A stretch of 32,473 nt of DNA from Mycobacteriaceae bacterium. Lineage in GTDB: Bacteria > Actinomycetota > Actinomycetes > Mycobacteriales > Mycobacteriaceae. The stretch lies in the NCBI GenBank assembly GCA_019245755.1, contig JAFARC010000021.1, forward strand, positions 1 through 32,473. Direction: 5' to 3'. Each line of letters starts with the position of its first letter. Position 1 is the first letter of the stretch. Shown piece by piece: positions 22,994 through 31,520 of the stretch. The position numbers and the translations under genes were made by a program. The notes beneath the pieces are model-generated. The model was not told the DNA's origin. It made no database searches and saw only the letters and a list, made by a program, of their open reading frames with translations.

Positions 22994-24571
22994 ATGCACC
23001 TGGACACGGTGATCGCGCAGGCGCGCAGTCACGCGCTCGGCGATATCCCCCGCCGGTCGGCGCGAGGGCTGCCGGAGAAGACGGCAATCATCGACGGCGA
23101 CGTGGTCCTGACCTTCGCCGAGTTCGAGCACATGGTGGACCGAGCGGCGGCCGCGTTGCAGGATAACGGCTTTGAGCCCGGCGACCGTATCGCGCTACTT
23201 TCGCACAACTGCTGGCAGTACGCCGTGCTGGCATTCGCCACCGCGCGCGCCGCGGTAGTGTTGGTCCCCATCAACTTCATGCTGACCGCCGAGGAAATTT
23301 CCTACATCCTCGGCCACAGCAAGGTCAGCGGGTTCATCGTCGAGGCGGAACTGATCCAGACCGCCGAGCAGGCGATGCAGCTCGGCGGCATCGTCACGGC
23401 GAGGGCCGCGCTGACGCCGGCAGGGCGCACTCCTCCCGCTGGTTGGGACGACTTCGCTCAGTGGCTGACCACCACCACTCCGGCCCCGCGCCCGCACGTC
23501 GATGATGACCAGGTGGTGCGGCTGATGTACACCAGCGGTACCGAATCGCATCCCAAGGGCGCAATGCATTCCAGCCGCAGCCTGATCGGCAACTACGTCA
23601 GCACGATCGTCGCCGGCTCAATGTCGACAAACGACATCGAGATCCACTCGCTGCCGCTTTATCACTGCGCCCAATTGGACAACTTCTTGGCCACCGACAT
23701 TTACCTCGGCGCGACGAGCATCATCCTGCCGAAGCCGGACCCCGAGCTGGTGCTTCGTACGGTGGAGCGGTATCGCGTCACCAACTACTTCGCGCCCCCC
23801 ACCGTGTGGATCTCGCTGCTGCGCTCACCGGTCTTCGATGAGGTTGACCTGTCCAGTCTGCGAAAGGGCTACTACGGGGCCTCGGCCATGCCGATCGAGA
23901 TCCTCGCCGAGATCCGGGAACGGCTGCCGAATCTAAAGTTGTGGAACTTCTACGGCCAGACAGAGATGGCGCCGTTGGCGTCTGCACTGGGACCACACGA
24001 ACAGGACGCGCACGCCGGTGCCGCTGGGCGGCCCGCGGTCAACGTAGAGACGGCGATCCTCGACGATTCTGATGCTCCGGTGCCGTCCGGCAGGGTCGGT
24101 GAAATCGCCCACCGCAGCCCGCACTTGATGCTCGGCTACCTCGACGACCCACAACGCACCGCCGACGCGTTCCGCGGCGGGTGGTTTCACTCCGGTGATC
24201 TCGGCTACTACGACGAGCACGGCCTGTTACACGTCGTCGACCGCAAGAAGGACATGATCAAGACCGGTGGTGAGAACGTAGCCAGCCGCGAAGTCGAGGA
24301 AGTGCTGTACCGGCACAGCGGGGTCGAGGAAGTCGCGGTGTTCGGCCTGGCGCACCCGCTGTGGGTGGAGGCTGTCGTCGCGGCCGTGGTCGTCCGCGAC
24401 GGCGTCACCCTCACTGCGGACGACGTTCTCTCGCACTGCCGCAAACACCTGGCCCGGTTCAAGACCCCCAAGCATGTCTTCTTCGTCGATTCACTGCCGA
24501 AGAATCCGAGCGGGAAGCTGCTCAAACGCGTCCTGCGGGATCGCTTCAGTATCGAATTCGTCAGTAAGTGA
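22994..24571 (+). CDS. Acyl-CoA synthetase (FadD-like, AMP-binding)
   Basis: 525 residues. It has the AMP-binding P-loop YTSGTESHPKG near 179, NFYGQTE near 317, HSGDLG near 399, the hinge VDRKKDMIKTGGENV, and the catalytic Lys in PSGKLLKR near 507. It should activate a carboxylic acid to its acyl-CoA through an acyl-adenylate. The ATG at 22994 opens a plus-strand operon in which genes are spaced by 21 bases or less or overlap, except one 76-base gap. The substrate is presumably the acid made by the aldehyde dehydrogenase two genes downstream, which then enters the beta-oxidation genes. Confidence 0.92.
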   Translation: MHLDTVIAQARSHALGDIPRRSARGLPEKTAIIDGDVVLTFAEFEHMVDRAAAALQDNGFEPGDRIALLSHNCWQYAVLAFATARAAVVLVPINFMLTAEEISYILGHSKVSGFIVEAELIQTAEQAMQLGGIVTARAALTPAGRTPPAGWDDFAQWLTTTTPAPRPHVDDDQVVRLMYTSGTESHPKGAMHSSRSLIGNYVSTIVAGSMSTNDIEIHSLPLYHCAQLDNFLATDIYLGATSIILPKPDPELVLRTVERYRVTNYFAPPTVWISLLRSPVFDEVDLSSLRKGYYGASAMPIEILAEIRERLPNLKLWNFYGQTEMAPLASALGPHEQDAHAGAAGRPAVNVETAILDDSDAPVPSGRVGEIAHRSPHLMLGYLDDPQRTADAFRGGWFHSGDLGYYDEHGLLHVVDRKKDMIKTGGENVASREVEEVLYRHSGVEEVAVFGLAHPLWVEAVVAAVVVRDGVTLTADDVLSHCRKHLARFKTPKHVFFVDSLPKNPSGKLLKRVLRDRFSIEFVSK

Positions 24572-24583
24572 GGGGAACAGCCG

Positions 24584-25690
24584 GTGTTCAAGGGACGCAT
24601 CGCACGCTTCGACGGCCCCGGGAAGCCGTTCCAGATCGAAACCGTCGTCCTGCCCGAGGTGAGACCAGGCGAGATCCTGATCAAGGTGGCCCGCGCCAAT
24701 ATCTGCGGCTCCGATGTGCACGCTTGGCGCGGCACGTTCGCGACGCGCGGCCTGGGCGGTCGACTGCCAACGGTTCTCGGCCATGAGATGGTCGGAGCGG
24801 TCGAGGCACTCGGCGACGGTGTCACCACCGACTCCAACGGCGTCCCGTTCGAGCATGGCACCCGGGTGGTATTCCCGTATTTCTTTTGCTGTCGTGCCTG
24901 CCGAAATTGCCTCGCCGGTAGGCGGAATGCATGTCTGAACCTGAAGATGGCCATGCTCGGCCGCGCCGATGTGCCGCCGTACTTCGTGGGCGGATACGGT
25001 GACTACTTTGTGTTACCCCCCGGCGCGGTGGTCTACGCGGTGCCCGATTCTGTCTCCGACGATATCGCGGCCGGCGCGAACTGTGCGCTGTCACAAGTCA
25101 TGTATGGCCTTGAACGCGTCGACATGCAGCTCGGTGAGGTTGTGGTGGTGCAGGGTGCCGGCGCGCTCGGCTTGTATGCGATCGCGGTGGCAAAGGCGCG
25201 CGGGGCAGCTCGCGTTGTCGCGATCGACGGGGTGCCGGAGCGCCTGGAGCTCGCGACTGCATTTGGTGCCGACGCGGTGATCGACCTCAACGACGTGACC
25301 GCCGAGAAAGACCGGGCCAGAATTGTCCGCAAGCTGACCGACGGTCAGGGGGCTGATGTGGTGGTCGAGGTTGCCGGCCATCCGTCGGCGATCAACGAGG
25401 GCCTGACGATGCTTGGCCAATTCGGTCGATACGTCGAGATCGGCAACATCAATATCGGCAAGACCTTCGAATTCGACCCGTCGCGATTCGTGTTCGCCAA
25501 CAAGACGATGTTCGGTGTCTCGCTGTACGACCCCGCCGTGTTGTCGCGCGCGCTCACCTTCCTTGAACAGCACCGACGCACGCTGCCGCTAGACCGCCTT
25601 GCAGCCGCGCGCTACTCGCTCGACGACATCAACGACGCCTTCGCCGCCGCCCAGCAGCGGCGGGACGCGCGCGCCAGCATCGTCCCATGA
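24584..25690 (+). CDS. Zinc-dependent alcohol dehydrogenase (MDR family)
   Basis: 368 residues from a GTG at 24584, with AGGGGAA upstream. Catalytic zinc ligands are C41 and H67-E68 in LGHEM. Structural zinc Cys are C103, C106, C109 and C117 (C-x2-C-x2-C-x7-C). The NAD-binding GAGALGLYAI follows in the second half. It has both zincs and should interconvert an alcohol with an aldehyde or ketone. It begins 12 bases after the acyl-CoA synthetase and 21 bases before the aldehyde dehydrogenase, so the pair would oxidise a primary alcohol to the acid that the synthetase activates. Confidence 0.92.
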   Translation: MFKGRIARFDGPGKPFQIETVVLPEVRPGEILIKVARANICGSDVHAWRGTFATRGLGGRLPTVLGHEMVGAVEALGDGVTTDSNGVPFEHGTRVVFPYFFCCRACRNCLAGRRNACLNLKMAMLGRADVPPYFVGGYGDYFVLPPGAVVYAVPDSVSDDIAAGANCALSQVMYGLERVDMQLGEVVVVQGAGALGLYAIAVAKARGAARVVAIDGVPERLELATAFGADAVIDLNDVTAEKDRARIVRKLTDGQGADVVVEVAGHPSAINEGLTMLGQFGRYVEIGNINIGKTFEFDPSRFVFANKTMFGVSLYDPAVLSRALTFLEQHRRTLPLDRLAAARYSLDDINDAFAAAQQRRDARASIVP

Positions 25691-25711
25691 AACCGAAAGC
25701 AGATCGCGACC

Positions 25712-27130
25712 ATGCATAACTACGCTCGCACGAGGCTGTTCATTGATGGGCACTGGGTGACGCCCGACGGAACTGAGACGATCGACGTGATCGACCCGTC
25801 GACGGAGCAGCCCATCGGAAGCGTGCCTAACGGCTCTATCGCTGACGTCGATGCCGCAGTGGCTGCAGCGCGACGCGCCTTCGATCCGCTGATCAGCGTT
25901 GCGGAGCGCCGCGACCGCCTTACCCGGGTGATTGAGGCGATGGAGAAGCGGCTGCCCGACATTGCCGAAACCATCACGGCGGAAATGGGCGCACCAATGC
26001 GCCTCGCGCAGACGGTGCAGACCCAGGTTCCGCTCGCCGTCGCGCGGGTTTTCGCTGATACGCTGGATACCTTCGACTTCGAAGAGCGGATTGGCAATTC
26101 GCTGGTGGTGCGCGAACCGTACGGCGTCGTTGCGGCGATCACCCCGTGGAACTATCCGCTGTACCAGGTGGTGGCCAAGGTGCTGCCCGCGATCGGGGCC
26201 GGGTGCACCGTGGTACTCAAGCCGAGCAACGAGGCACCGCTGTCGGTGTTTGAGTTCGTCGAAGCTCTCGACGACGCCGGCTTGCCGCCCGGCGTCGTGA
26301 ATCTCGTGTCCGGGTCGGGCCGCATAATCGGTGAACGGATGTCAGAGCATCCGGACGTCGACTTTGTGTCGTTCACCGGCTCCACGACAGTAGGCAGCCG
26401 CGTCGGCGAACTCGCCGGGCGCACAGTCAAAAAGGTGACACTGGAGCTCGGCGGCAAGTCCGCCAACGTCATCCTCGACGGCGCAGACCTAACAACCGCG
26501 GTCAAGGTCGGGGTCGGCAACTGCTTCCTCAACAGTGGCCAGACCTGTATGGCGTGGACCCGCATGCTGGTTCCGCGGACCAGCTTCGGCGAGGCGCTCG
26601 ACGTCATCGAGTCCGCGGTGTCGAAATACGCGGTGGGCGATCCGTGGGACCCGGCCACCCGGCTCGGGCCGTTGGCGTCGCAGTCGCAGTACCAGACTGT
26701 CCTCGGCTTCATCGAGCGGGCCCAATGCGACGGCGCGCGGCTGCTCACCGGCGGGGCCGAAAAGATCCGTGATATCGGGTACTTTGTCGCCCCAACCGTT
26801 TTCGTCGACGTCGACCCGGATTCCGAATTGGGCCAGGAGGAGGTGTTCGGCCCAGTGCTGTCAGTCATCGCGTTCGACGACGAGGCTGATGCGCTGCGAA
26901 TCGCCAACGGTACCCCCTACGGTCTGTCCGGCGCGGTGTGGGCCGCCGATGACGACACCGCGCTCGGGTTCGCACGCGCGGTGAAGACCGGCCAGCTCGA
27001 CATCAACGGTGGTAAGTACAACCCGGCCGCGCCTTTTGGCGGGTACAAGCGGTCCGGTATCGGCCGCGAGCTCGGAAGGATTGGCCTCGAGGAATACCTG
27101 CAGACCAAGTCCCTACAGTTGCCAGCATGA
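25712..27130 (+). CDS. NAD(P)-dependent aldehyde dehydrogenase
   Basis: 472 residues. The catalytic residues are N147 in TPWNYP, E245 in LELGGKS and C279 in NSGQTCM, and the C-terminal PFGGYKRSGIGRELG motif is present; all are standard for active ALDH enzymes. It oxidises an aldehyde to the carboxylic acid. The stop overlaps the ATG of the crotonase gene (ATGA), so translation is coupled. The position between alcohol dehydrogenase and beta-oxidation genes fits its role in the alcohol-to-acyl-CoA sequence. Confidence 0.93.
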   Translation: MHNYARTRLFIDGHWVTPDGTETIDVIDPSTEQPIGSVPNGSIADVDAAVAAARRAFDPLISVAERRDRLTRVIEAMEKRLPDIAETITAEMGAPMRLAQTVQTQVPLAVARVFADTLDTFDFEERIGNSLVVREPYGVVAAITPWNYPLYQVVAKVLPAIGAGCTVVLKPSNEAPLSVFEFVEALDDAGLPPGVVNLVSGSGRIIGERMSEHPDVDFVSFTGSTTVGSRVGELAGRTVKKVTLELGGKSANVILDGADLTTAVKVGVGNCFLNSGQTCMAWTRMLVPRTSFGEALDVIESAVSKYAVGDPWDPATRLGPLASQSQYQTVLGFIERAQCDGARLLTGGAEKIRDIGYFVAPTVFVDVDPDSELGQEEVFGPVLSVIAFDDEADALRIANGTPYGLSGAVWAADDDTALGFARAVKTGQLDINGGKYNPAAPFGGYKRSGIGRELGRIGLEEYLQTKSLQLPA

Positions 27131-27903
27131 AGGAACCGCTTGACATCGCAACGGAGGGCCCGACACATGTCTGGACGATCGACCTGCCCCACGTCGGAAA
27201 CGCCATCACCGGCAAGGGCTTCATCGCAGCGTTCGAGACCGCAGTTGCAGAAGCCAACGCAGACTCCGCGATTCGCGCAATCATCTTGACAGGAGCTGGC
27301 AAGATCTTCTCGTCCGGCGGCAACGTCAAGGAGATGGCCGACCGCGAGGGCATGTTCGGGGTGTCCGCGCTCGATCAGCGGCGCGCGTACGTCGACGGTA
27401 TCCAGCGGATCCCGCGGGCCCTGGGTCGCCTCGAGGTTCCGTTGATCGGTGCGATCAACGGCGCGGCCGTCGGCGCCGGCTGTGACCTGGCAATGATGTG
27501 CGATATCCGGATTGCATCAGACCGCGCATCGTTCGCCGAAAGTTTCGTGCAACTCGGCCTCATCCCCGGTGACGGCGGCACGTGGTTCCTGCCGAAGGCC
27601 GTCGGCTATGAGCGTGCCGCCGAGATGACCTTCACGGGCGACCGCATCGACGCGGCGACCGCGTTGAAATGGGGCATGATCAGCCGCGTGGTGCCACACG
27701 ACGACCTGATCCCGGAGGCCCACGCACTCGCCGCGCGCATCGTCAAGAACCCTCTGCAGGCGCTGCGGATGGCCAAGCGGCTTCTGCAGGAGTCGCGGGC
27801 GGGTTCGCTCGAATCGACGCTGGGCATGGCCGCAGCGATGCAACCGCTCGCCCACCTTGATCCCGAACACGAACAACGGATCAGCCGGTGGCGAAGCCGA
27901 TGA
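27127..27903 (+). CDS. Enoyl-CoA hydratase/isomerase (crotonase) family protein
   Basis: 258 residues of crotonase fold. The oxyanion hole is formed by FSSGGNVKEM and NGAAVGAGCDLAMMCD. The two glutamates used by classical hydratases are not conserved: the first (GGGCELAMM in rat enzyme) is Asp, and the second (QPEILLG) reads SFVQLG. With the LGLIPGDGGTWFLP motif this resembles PaaG-type isomerases, so isomerisation, ring opening or C-C chemistry is more likely than simple hydration. It overlaps both neighbours by four bases and lies directly before two acyl-CoA dehydrogenase genes. Confidence 0.88.
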   Translation: MKEPLDIATEGPTHVWTIDLPHVGNAITGKGFIAAFETAVAEANADSAIRAIILTGAGKIFSSGGNVKEMADREGMFGVSALDQRRAYVDGIQRIPRALGRLEVPLIGAINGAAVGAGCDLAMMCDIRIASDRASFAESFVQLGLIPGDGGTWFLPKAVGYERAAEMTFTGDRIDAATALKWGMISRVVPHDDLIPEAHALAARIVKNPLQALRMAKRLLQESRAGSLESTLGMAAAMQPLAHLDPEHEQRISRWRSR

Positions 27904-29042
27904 AGCAGGGCCGCCGGCTAGTACCGCCCGCCGCCGTCGACCCCGAGACGACGGACGTGCTGCGCGCCGAGGTCAGGTACTTCCTCGCCGAACAGATCTC
28001 CGCCGACGCGTTCACCCCGTCAGTCGACGCATGGCTCACGGGCTGGGACGAGGGCTTCACCGCCACGCTCGCGCAGCGTGGCTGGTTGGGTATGACCGTG
28101 CCGAAAGAATATGGCGGACAAGGTCGTTCATTCGTCGAGCGGTTCGTCGTAACCGAGGAACTGCTAGCCGCCGGCGCGCCCGTCGCCGCCCATTGGATCG
28201 CCGATCGGCAGATCGCACCGTCGCTGCTCAAGTACGGCACAGAAGCGCAGAAATCGGAGTTCCTGCCGCGAATCGTGCGTGGCGAGTGCTTCTTCGGCAT
28301 CGGCATGAGTGAGCCGGATTCCGGCTCTGATCTGGCGAGCGTCCGTACCCGGGCGGTGTGCGTCGACGGCGGGTGGTCGCTGACCGGCACGAAAGTGTGG
28401 ACGTCGGGTGCGCACCGGGCGCACGCGTTCATTGTGCTCGCCCGTACCACACCCGTGGACACGGCGCACCGCCATGCTGGACTGAGCCAGTTCATCGTGA
28501 ACCTGCGCGGGCCCGGCATCGACATCCGCCCGATCGTTTCGATGGACGGTGCGCACCATTTCAACGAGGTGATCCTCGACGAGTGCTTCGTTCCTGACGC
28601 GATGGTGTTCGGCGAGATCGGCGACGGCTGGCGGCAGGTGACGTCGGAGCTGAGCTTCGAGCGCAGCGGACCTGAGCGGTTCCTGTCTACCTTCCCGCTA
28701 CTCGCACAGTGCACCGAAACCATGGCGGCGCACCTCACCTCCGGCGACACCGATGTCGGTCGCCTAGTGGCCCGCGTCGCCGGCCTGCACCAGATGTCGA
28801 CCGCCGTGGCGGGTGCACTGGAGCGGCACGAACCCGCCGACGTGCCCGCCGCGGTGGTCAAGGTGCTCGGCACCACCACCGAAGGCGACATCGCCGATTT
28901 CGCCGACCTGCACTCGGATGGCTCGGCGGCGATCGAGAGCCTGGTGTCGGCCGCCGTTGATCAGCGGCCCGGGTTCACGCTGCGCGGTGGGACCAACGAG
29001 GTGCTGCGCGGCGTGATCGCGCGCGGATTGGGGCTGCGATGA
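27900..29042 (+). CDS. Acyl-CoA dehydrogenase, FAD-binding subunit (FadE-like)
   Basis: 380 residues from the ATG at 27900, which overlaps the previous stop (ATGA); a GTG at 27888 is an alternative. It has GMTVPKEYGGQG, the FAD-binding FFGIGMSEPDSGSDLAS and the C-terminal RGGTNEVLRGVIA. The usual YEGT motif, with the catalytic Glu of medium-chain enzymes, reads RGGT here, so a base elsewhere (for example in helix G, as in isovaleryl-type and ChsE enzymes) would be needed. It overlaps a second, shorter acyl-CoA dehydrogenase gene. Mycobacterial steroid side-chain FadEs form such alpha2beta2 pairs, which is the likely arrangement here. Confidence 0.9.
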   Translation: MKQGRRLVPPAAVDPETTDVLRAEVRYFLAEQISADAFTPSVDAWLTGWDEGFTATLAQRGWLGMTVPKEYGGQGRSFVERFVVTEELLAAGAPVAAHWIADRQIAPSLLKYGTEAQKSEFLPRIVRGECFFGIGMSEPDSGSDLASVRTRAVCVDGGWSLTGTKVWTSGAHRAHAFIVLARTTPVDTAHRHAGLSQFIVNLRGPGIDIRPIVSMDGAHHFNEVILDECFVPDAMVFGEIGDGWRQVTSELSFERSGPERFLSTFPLLAQCTETMAAHLTSGDTDVGRLVARVAGLHQMSTAVAGALERHEPADVPAAVVKVLGTTTEGDIADFADLHSDGSAAIESLVSAAVDQRPGFTLRGGTNEVLRGVIARGLGLR

Positions 29043-30100
29043 AGGGTCCCGCGATCGGCGTCGACCCGGCGCTAGTCGACATGATGGGCGCAGTCTTCGC
29101 CGAGCACCGCCAGACGCGTCCGCCCGCTGAGGTGGTCGAACGTGACCGCGAACTATGGCGACGCCTCGACGAGCTCGGCCTAGTGCGCCTCACGGGCGCG
29201 GAGGCATCCGGCGGGAGCGGCGCAGGCTGGCTGGAAGCGGCGCAGCTGATGGCCGCCACCGTTCGCAGCGCGGTACGAATCCCGTTGGCAGAACACGATC
29301 TTCTGGCCTGCTGGCTGCTGGACGCCAACGGCATGGCCTGCGACGCCGCGGTCCGTACGGTGGGCCTGCTTGATCCGGCAGGGGTGGCGCGGAAAGTGCC
29401 CTGGGCGGCCGGCGCCGAGCGGATCGTGGTTCTTTGGCACACCGACGGGCAGCACCGCGCCGCCGACGTTGATCCCCGGACGCTCTCAATCACGCCCGGC
29501 ACCAACATGATCAACGAGCCACGTGACACGGTGGTCGCTGACCTGACGAACCTGCCGGGCGTACCCGTCTCCGCAGAGCTCGTGGACCAACTCCGGCTGA
29601 AGTCGGCGCTGGTGCGGTCGATCCAGCTGTGCGCGGCACTCGACGCGATCGTGGCGCTGTCGGTCGATCACGCCACGTCACGTGTTCAGTTCGGTCGGCC
29701 CCTGTCCAAATTCCAGGCGGTGCAAAACCAGATCGCCGACATCGCCGCCGAGTCCGCACTGGCCCGAGCCGCGACAGAGGCGGCGCTCAGGTCGGCCGTC
29801 ACCACCGACTGGTCGGCGCCAAATCTACAATTTCTCGTCGCGGTGGCACGGTCGTGCGCAGGCCACGCCGCGTCTGTCGTCGTACGCAACGCCCACCAGG
29901 TCCATGGCGCCATCGGCACCACGCGTGAACACCGGTTGCACGAGTTCACGCGGGCCGCGCTCGCGTGGCGCTCGGAGTTCGGTTCTGCTCAGTACTGGGA
30001 CGGCCGGATCACGGCCGCGGCAGTGCAGGCGGGTGCGGCCGGGTTGTGGGGTCTGATCACAGAAACGCCGCCCACGGCGCGGGGCGCTGGACCAGCTTGA
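29039..30100 (+). CDS. Acyl-CoA dehydrogenase, partner subunit (FadE-like)
   Basis: 353 residues, with an ATGA overlap with the preceding FadE. It has the acyl-CoA dehydrogenase fold: helical N-terminal domain, a reduced middle domain, and a C-terminal helical domain with SRVQFGRPLSKFQAVQNQIAD and the tail motif VHGAIGTTREHRLHEFTRAA. This tail is typical of the non-canonical subunit of heterotetrameric mycobacterial enzymes (FadE26-27, FadE28-29 type). No YEGT catalytic motif is present. It is probably non-functional alone and completes the active sites with the upstream subunit. A 76-base gap follows, the largest in the operon. Confidence 0.88.
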   Translation: MKGPAIGVDPALVDMMGAVFAEHRQTRPPAEVVERDRELWRRLDELGLVRLTGAEASGGSGAGWLEAAQLMAATVRSAVRIPLAEHDLLACWLLDANGMACDAAVRTVGLLDPAGVARKVPWAAGAERIVVLWHTDGQHRAADVDPRTLSITPGTNMINEPRDTVVADLTNLPGVPVSAELVDQLRLKSALVRSIQLCAALDAIVALSVDHATSRVQFGRPLSKFQAVQNQIADIAAESALARAATEAALRSAVTTDWSAPNLQFLVAVARSCAGHAASVVVRNAHQVHGAIGTTREHRLHEFTRAALAWRSEFGSAQYWDGRITAAAVQAGAAGLWGLITETPPTARGAGPA

Positions 30101-30176
30101 CGGCAATGCCATCCGCCGTTCCACTGACCGGGCGGCCGCGGTGTTACACACACCACACTGGGGTTGACTGGCGGCC

Positions 30177-30656
30177 ATGAGCAACGACATCACGCTATCC
30201 GAATTGCAGGAATTCATCGGTGCGTTCTGGTATCACTACGACGAGGCGCACTACGACGAGATGGCCGCCGCGTACGCCGACGACGTGCGGTATATGAGCC
30301 GAAGCGATTCGGGCGCCAGCCCTTTCGAGGAGCTGATGTCGCCCGAACTGCACGGCCGTGAGGCGGTCATGGAATGGCTGACCGGTCACCGCAACGAGAG
30401 CCCTTACCCGTTGCGCCACCACGGCACCAACATCCATCGCATCGGCACCGATGGCCACGTGACCCGCGCCCGCTTCTATATCTTTGTGAACCAGATCGCG
30501 AACTATGTGCCGTTCGCGGTGTCCAGCGGCGTTGTCAACGTCGGCGTGCGCCGCGGCGCCAACGGGCTGGAGTTCACCGAGGTGGACGTCGTTCTTGACA
30601 CCACCAACTCTGTCCTGCTGGCCGAGCTGACCGCCGACAGCGCCGCCAGTTCATAA
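30177..30656 (+). CDS. SnoaL-like / NTF2-fold protein
   Basis: 159 residues. The N-terminal helices (LSELQEFIGAFWYHYDEAHYDEMAAAYADDVRY) and the later RHHGTNIHRIG and VTRARFYIFVNQI strands follow the NTF2/SnoaL pattern seen in hydroxylase subunits, isomerases and dehydratases. It is not a close copy of the SnoaL-like protein at 13497. It ends three bases before an SDR start. A hydration or isomerisation step on a CoA ester or ketone is possible, but no residue set proves it. Confidence 0.75.
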   Translation: MSNDITLSELQEFIGAFWYHYDEAHYDEMAAAYADDVRYMSRSDSGASPFEELMSPELHGREAVMEWLTGHRNESPYPLRHHGTNIHRIGTDGHVTRARFYIFVNQIANYVPFAVSSGVVNVGVRRGANGLEFTEVDVVLDTTNSVLLAELTADSAASS

Positions 30657-30659
30657 CCC

Positions 30660-31520
30660 GTGAGTGCCCGCGACGCGTTCGGTGGCGGGGTAGCCGTCAT
30701 CACGGGCGCCGGTGCTGGGATCGGCGCGGGGCTCGCTCGCCACGCCGGCAGGCTCGGCATGACGGTGGTCCTTGCCGACATCGATGGCGCTGCGGCACGT
30801 CGGCTGCGCCACGAGCTCAACAACAGCGGCGTATCGGCCCTCGACGTTGTCTGCGATGTCCGTGATCCCGACGCTGTCGCCAAACTCGCCGAGAACACCT
30901 ATCGCGACGTCGGGCCGGTTCGACTGCTCGTCAACAACGCGGGCGTCGAGCAGTTCGGCTACCTGTGGGACACGCCGGTGGCCAATTGGCAGCGCCTCGT
31001 CGACATCAACATCAGTGGCGTGTTTCACGGAATTCGCGCATTCCTGCCAAAGATGCTCGCAACCCGCGAACCGGCGTGGGTGTGGAATCTTTCGTCTGTC
31101 GGCGGCGTCGCGGTGGTGCCGTTGCAGGCGCCCTACATCATGAGCAAGCATGCCGTCCTCGCCCTGACCGAGTGCCTCAACCTTGAAGTCCAGCATGCCG
31201 GGCACGACGACCACATTCACGTGCAGGCCGTGCTACCCGGAGCGGTGGTGTCGAACATCTTCGAATCAGCAGGAGGAGTGGACGACGGGGACGTCGGCGC
31301 CGCCGAGTCGCAGCGGTCCGCGATGCTCGACATCAAGGCCGACGCTATGGACTCGCTCACCGCCGCGGAAGCGGTCTTCGATCAGGCCACCGAGGGCCGC
31401 TTCTACCTTTTGACGCAGCCAGACTATGTGGGGTCAGCGATGAAGGAACGCGCGAATCTGCTCGCCTCCCAAAGAGCTCCGGTGTTGCGCACCACCCGCC
31501 GTTTTCCTGAGCATCAGTGA
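30660..31520 (+). CDS. Short-chain dehydrogenase/reductase (SDR)
   Basis: 286 residues from a GTG at 30660. Motifs: TGAGAGIG (15-22), NNAG (92-95), Ser 145/146 in NLSSVGG, and Y159-x3-K163 in YIMSKHAV. It is a complete classical SDR, in the same subfamily as the one at 3644 (shared GVFHGIRAFLP-like stretch). It may oxidise a 3-hydroxyacyl-CoA or a secondary alcohol. The stop overlaps the start of the next gene by one base (TGATG). Confidence 0.9.
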   Translation: MSARDAFGGGVAVITGAGAGIGAGLARHAGRLGMTVVLADIDGAAARRLRHELNNSGVSALDVVCDVRDPDAVAKLAENTYRDVGPVRLLVNNAGVEQFGYLWDTPVANWQRLVDINISGVFHGIRAFLPKMLATREPAWVWNLSSVGGVAVVPLQAPYIMSKHAVLALTECLNLEVQHAGHDDHIHVQAVLPGAVVSNIFESAGGVDDGDVGAAESQRSAMLDIKADAMDSLTAAEAVFDQATEGRFYLLTQPDYVGSAMKERANLLASQRAPVLRTTRRFPEHQ

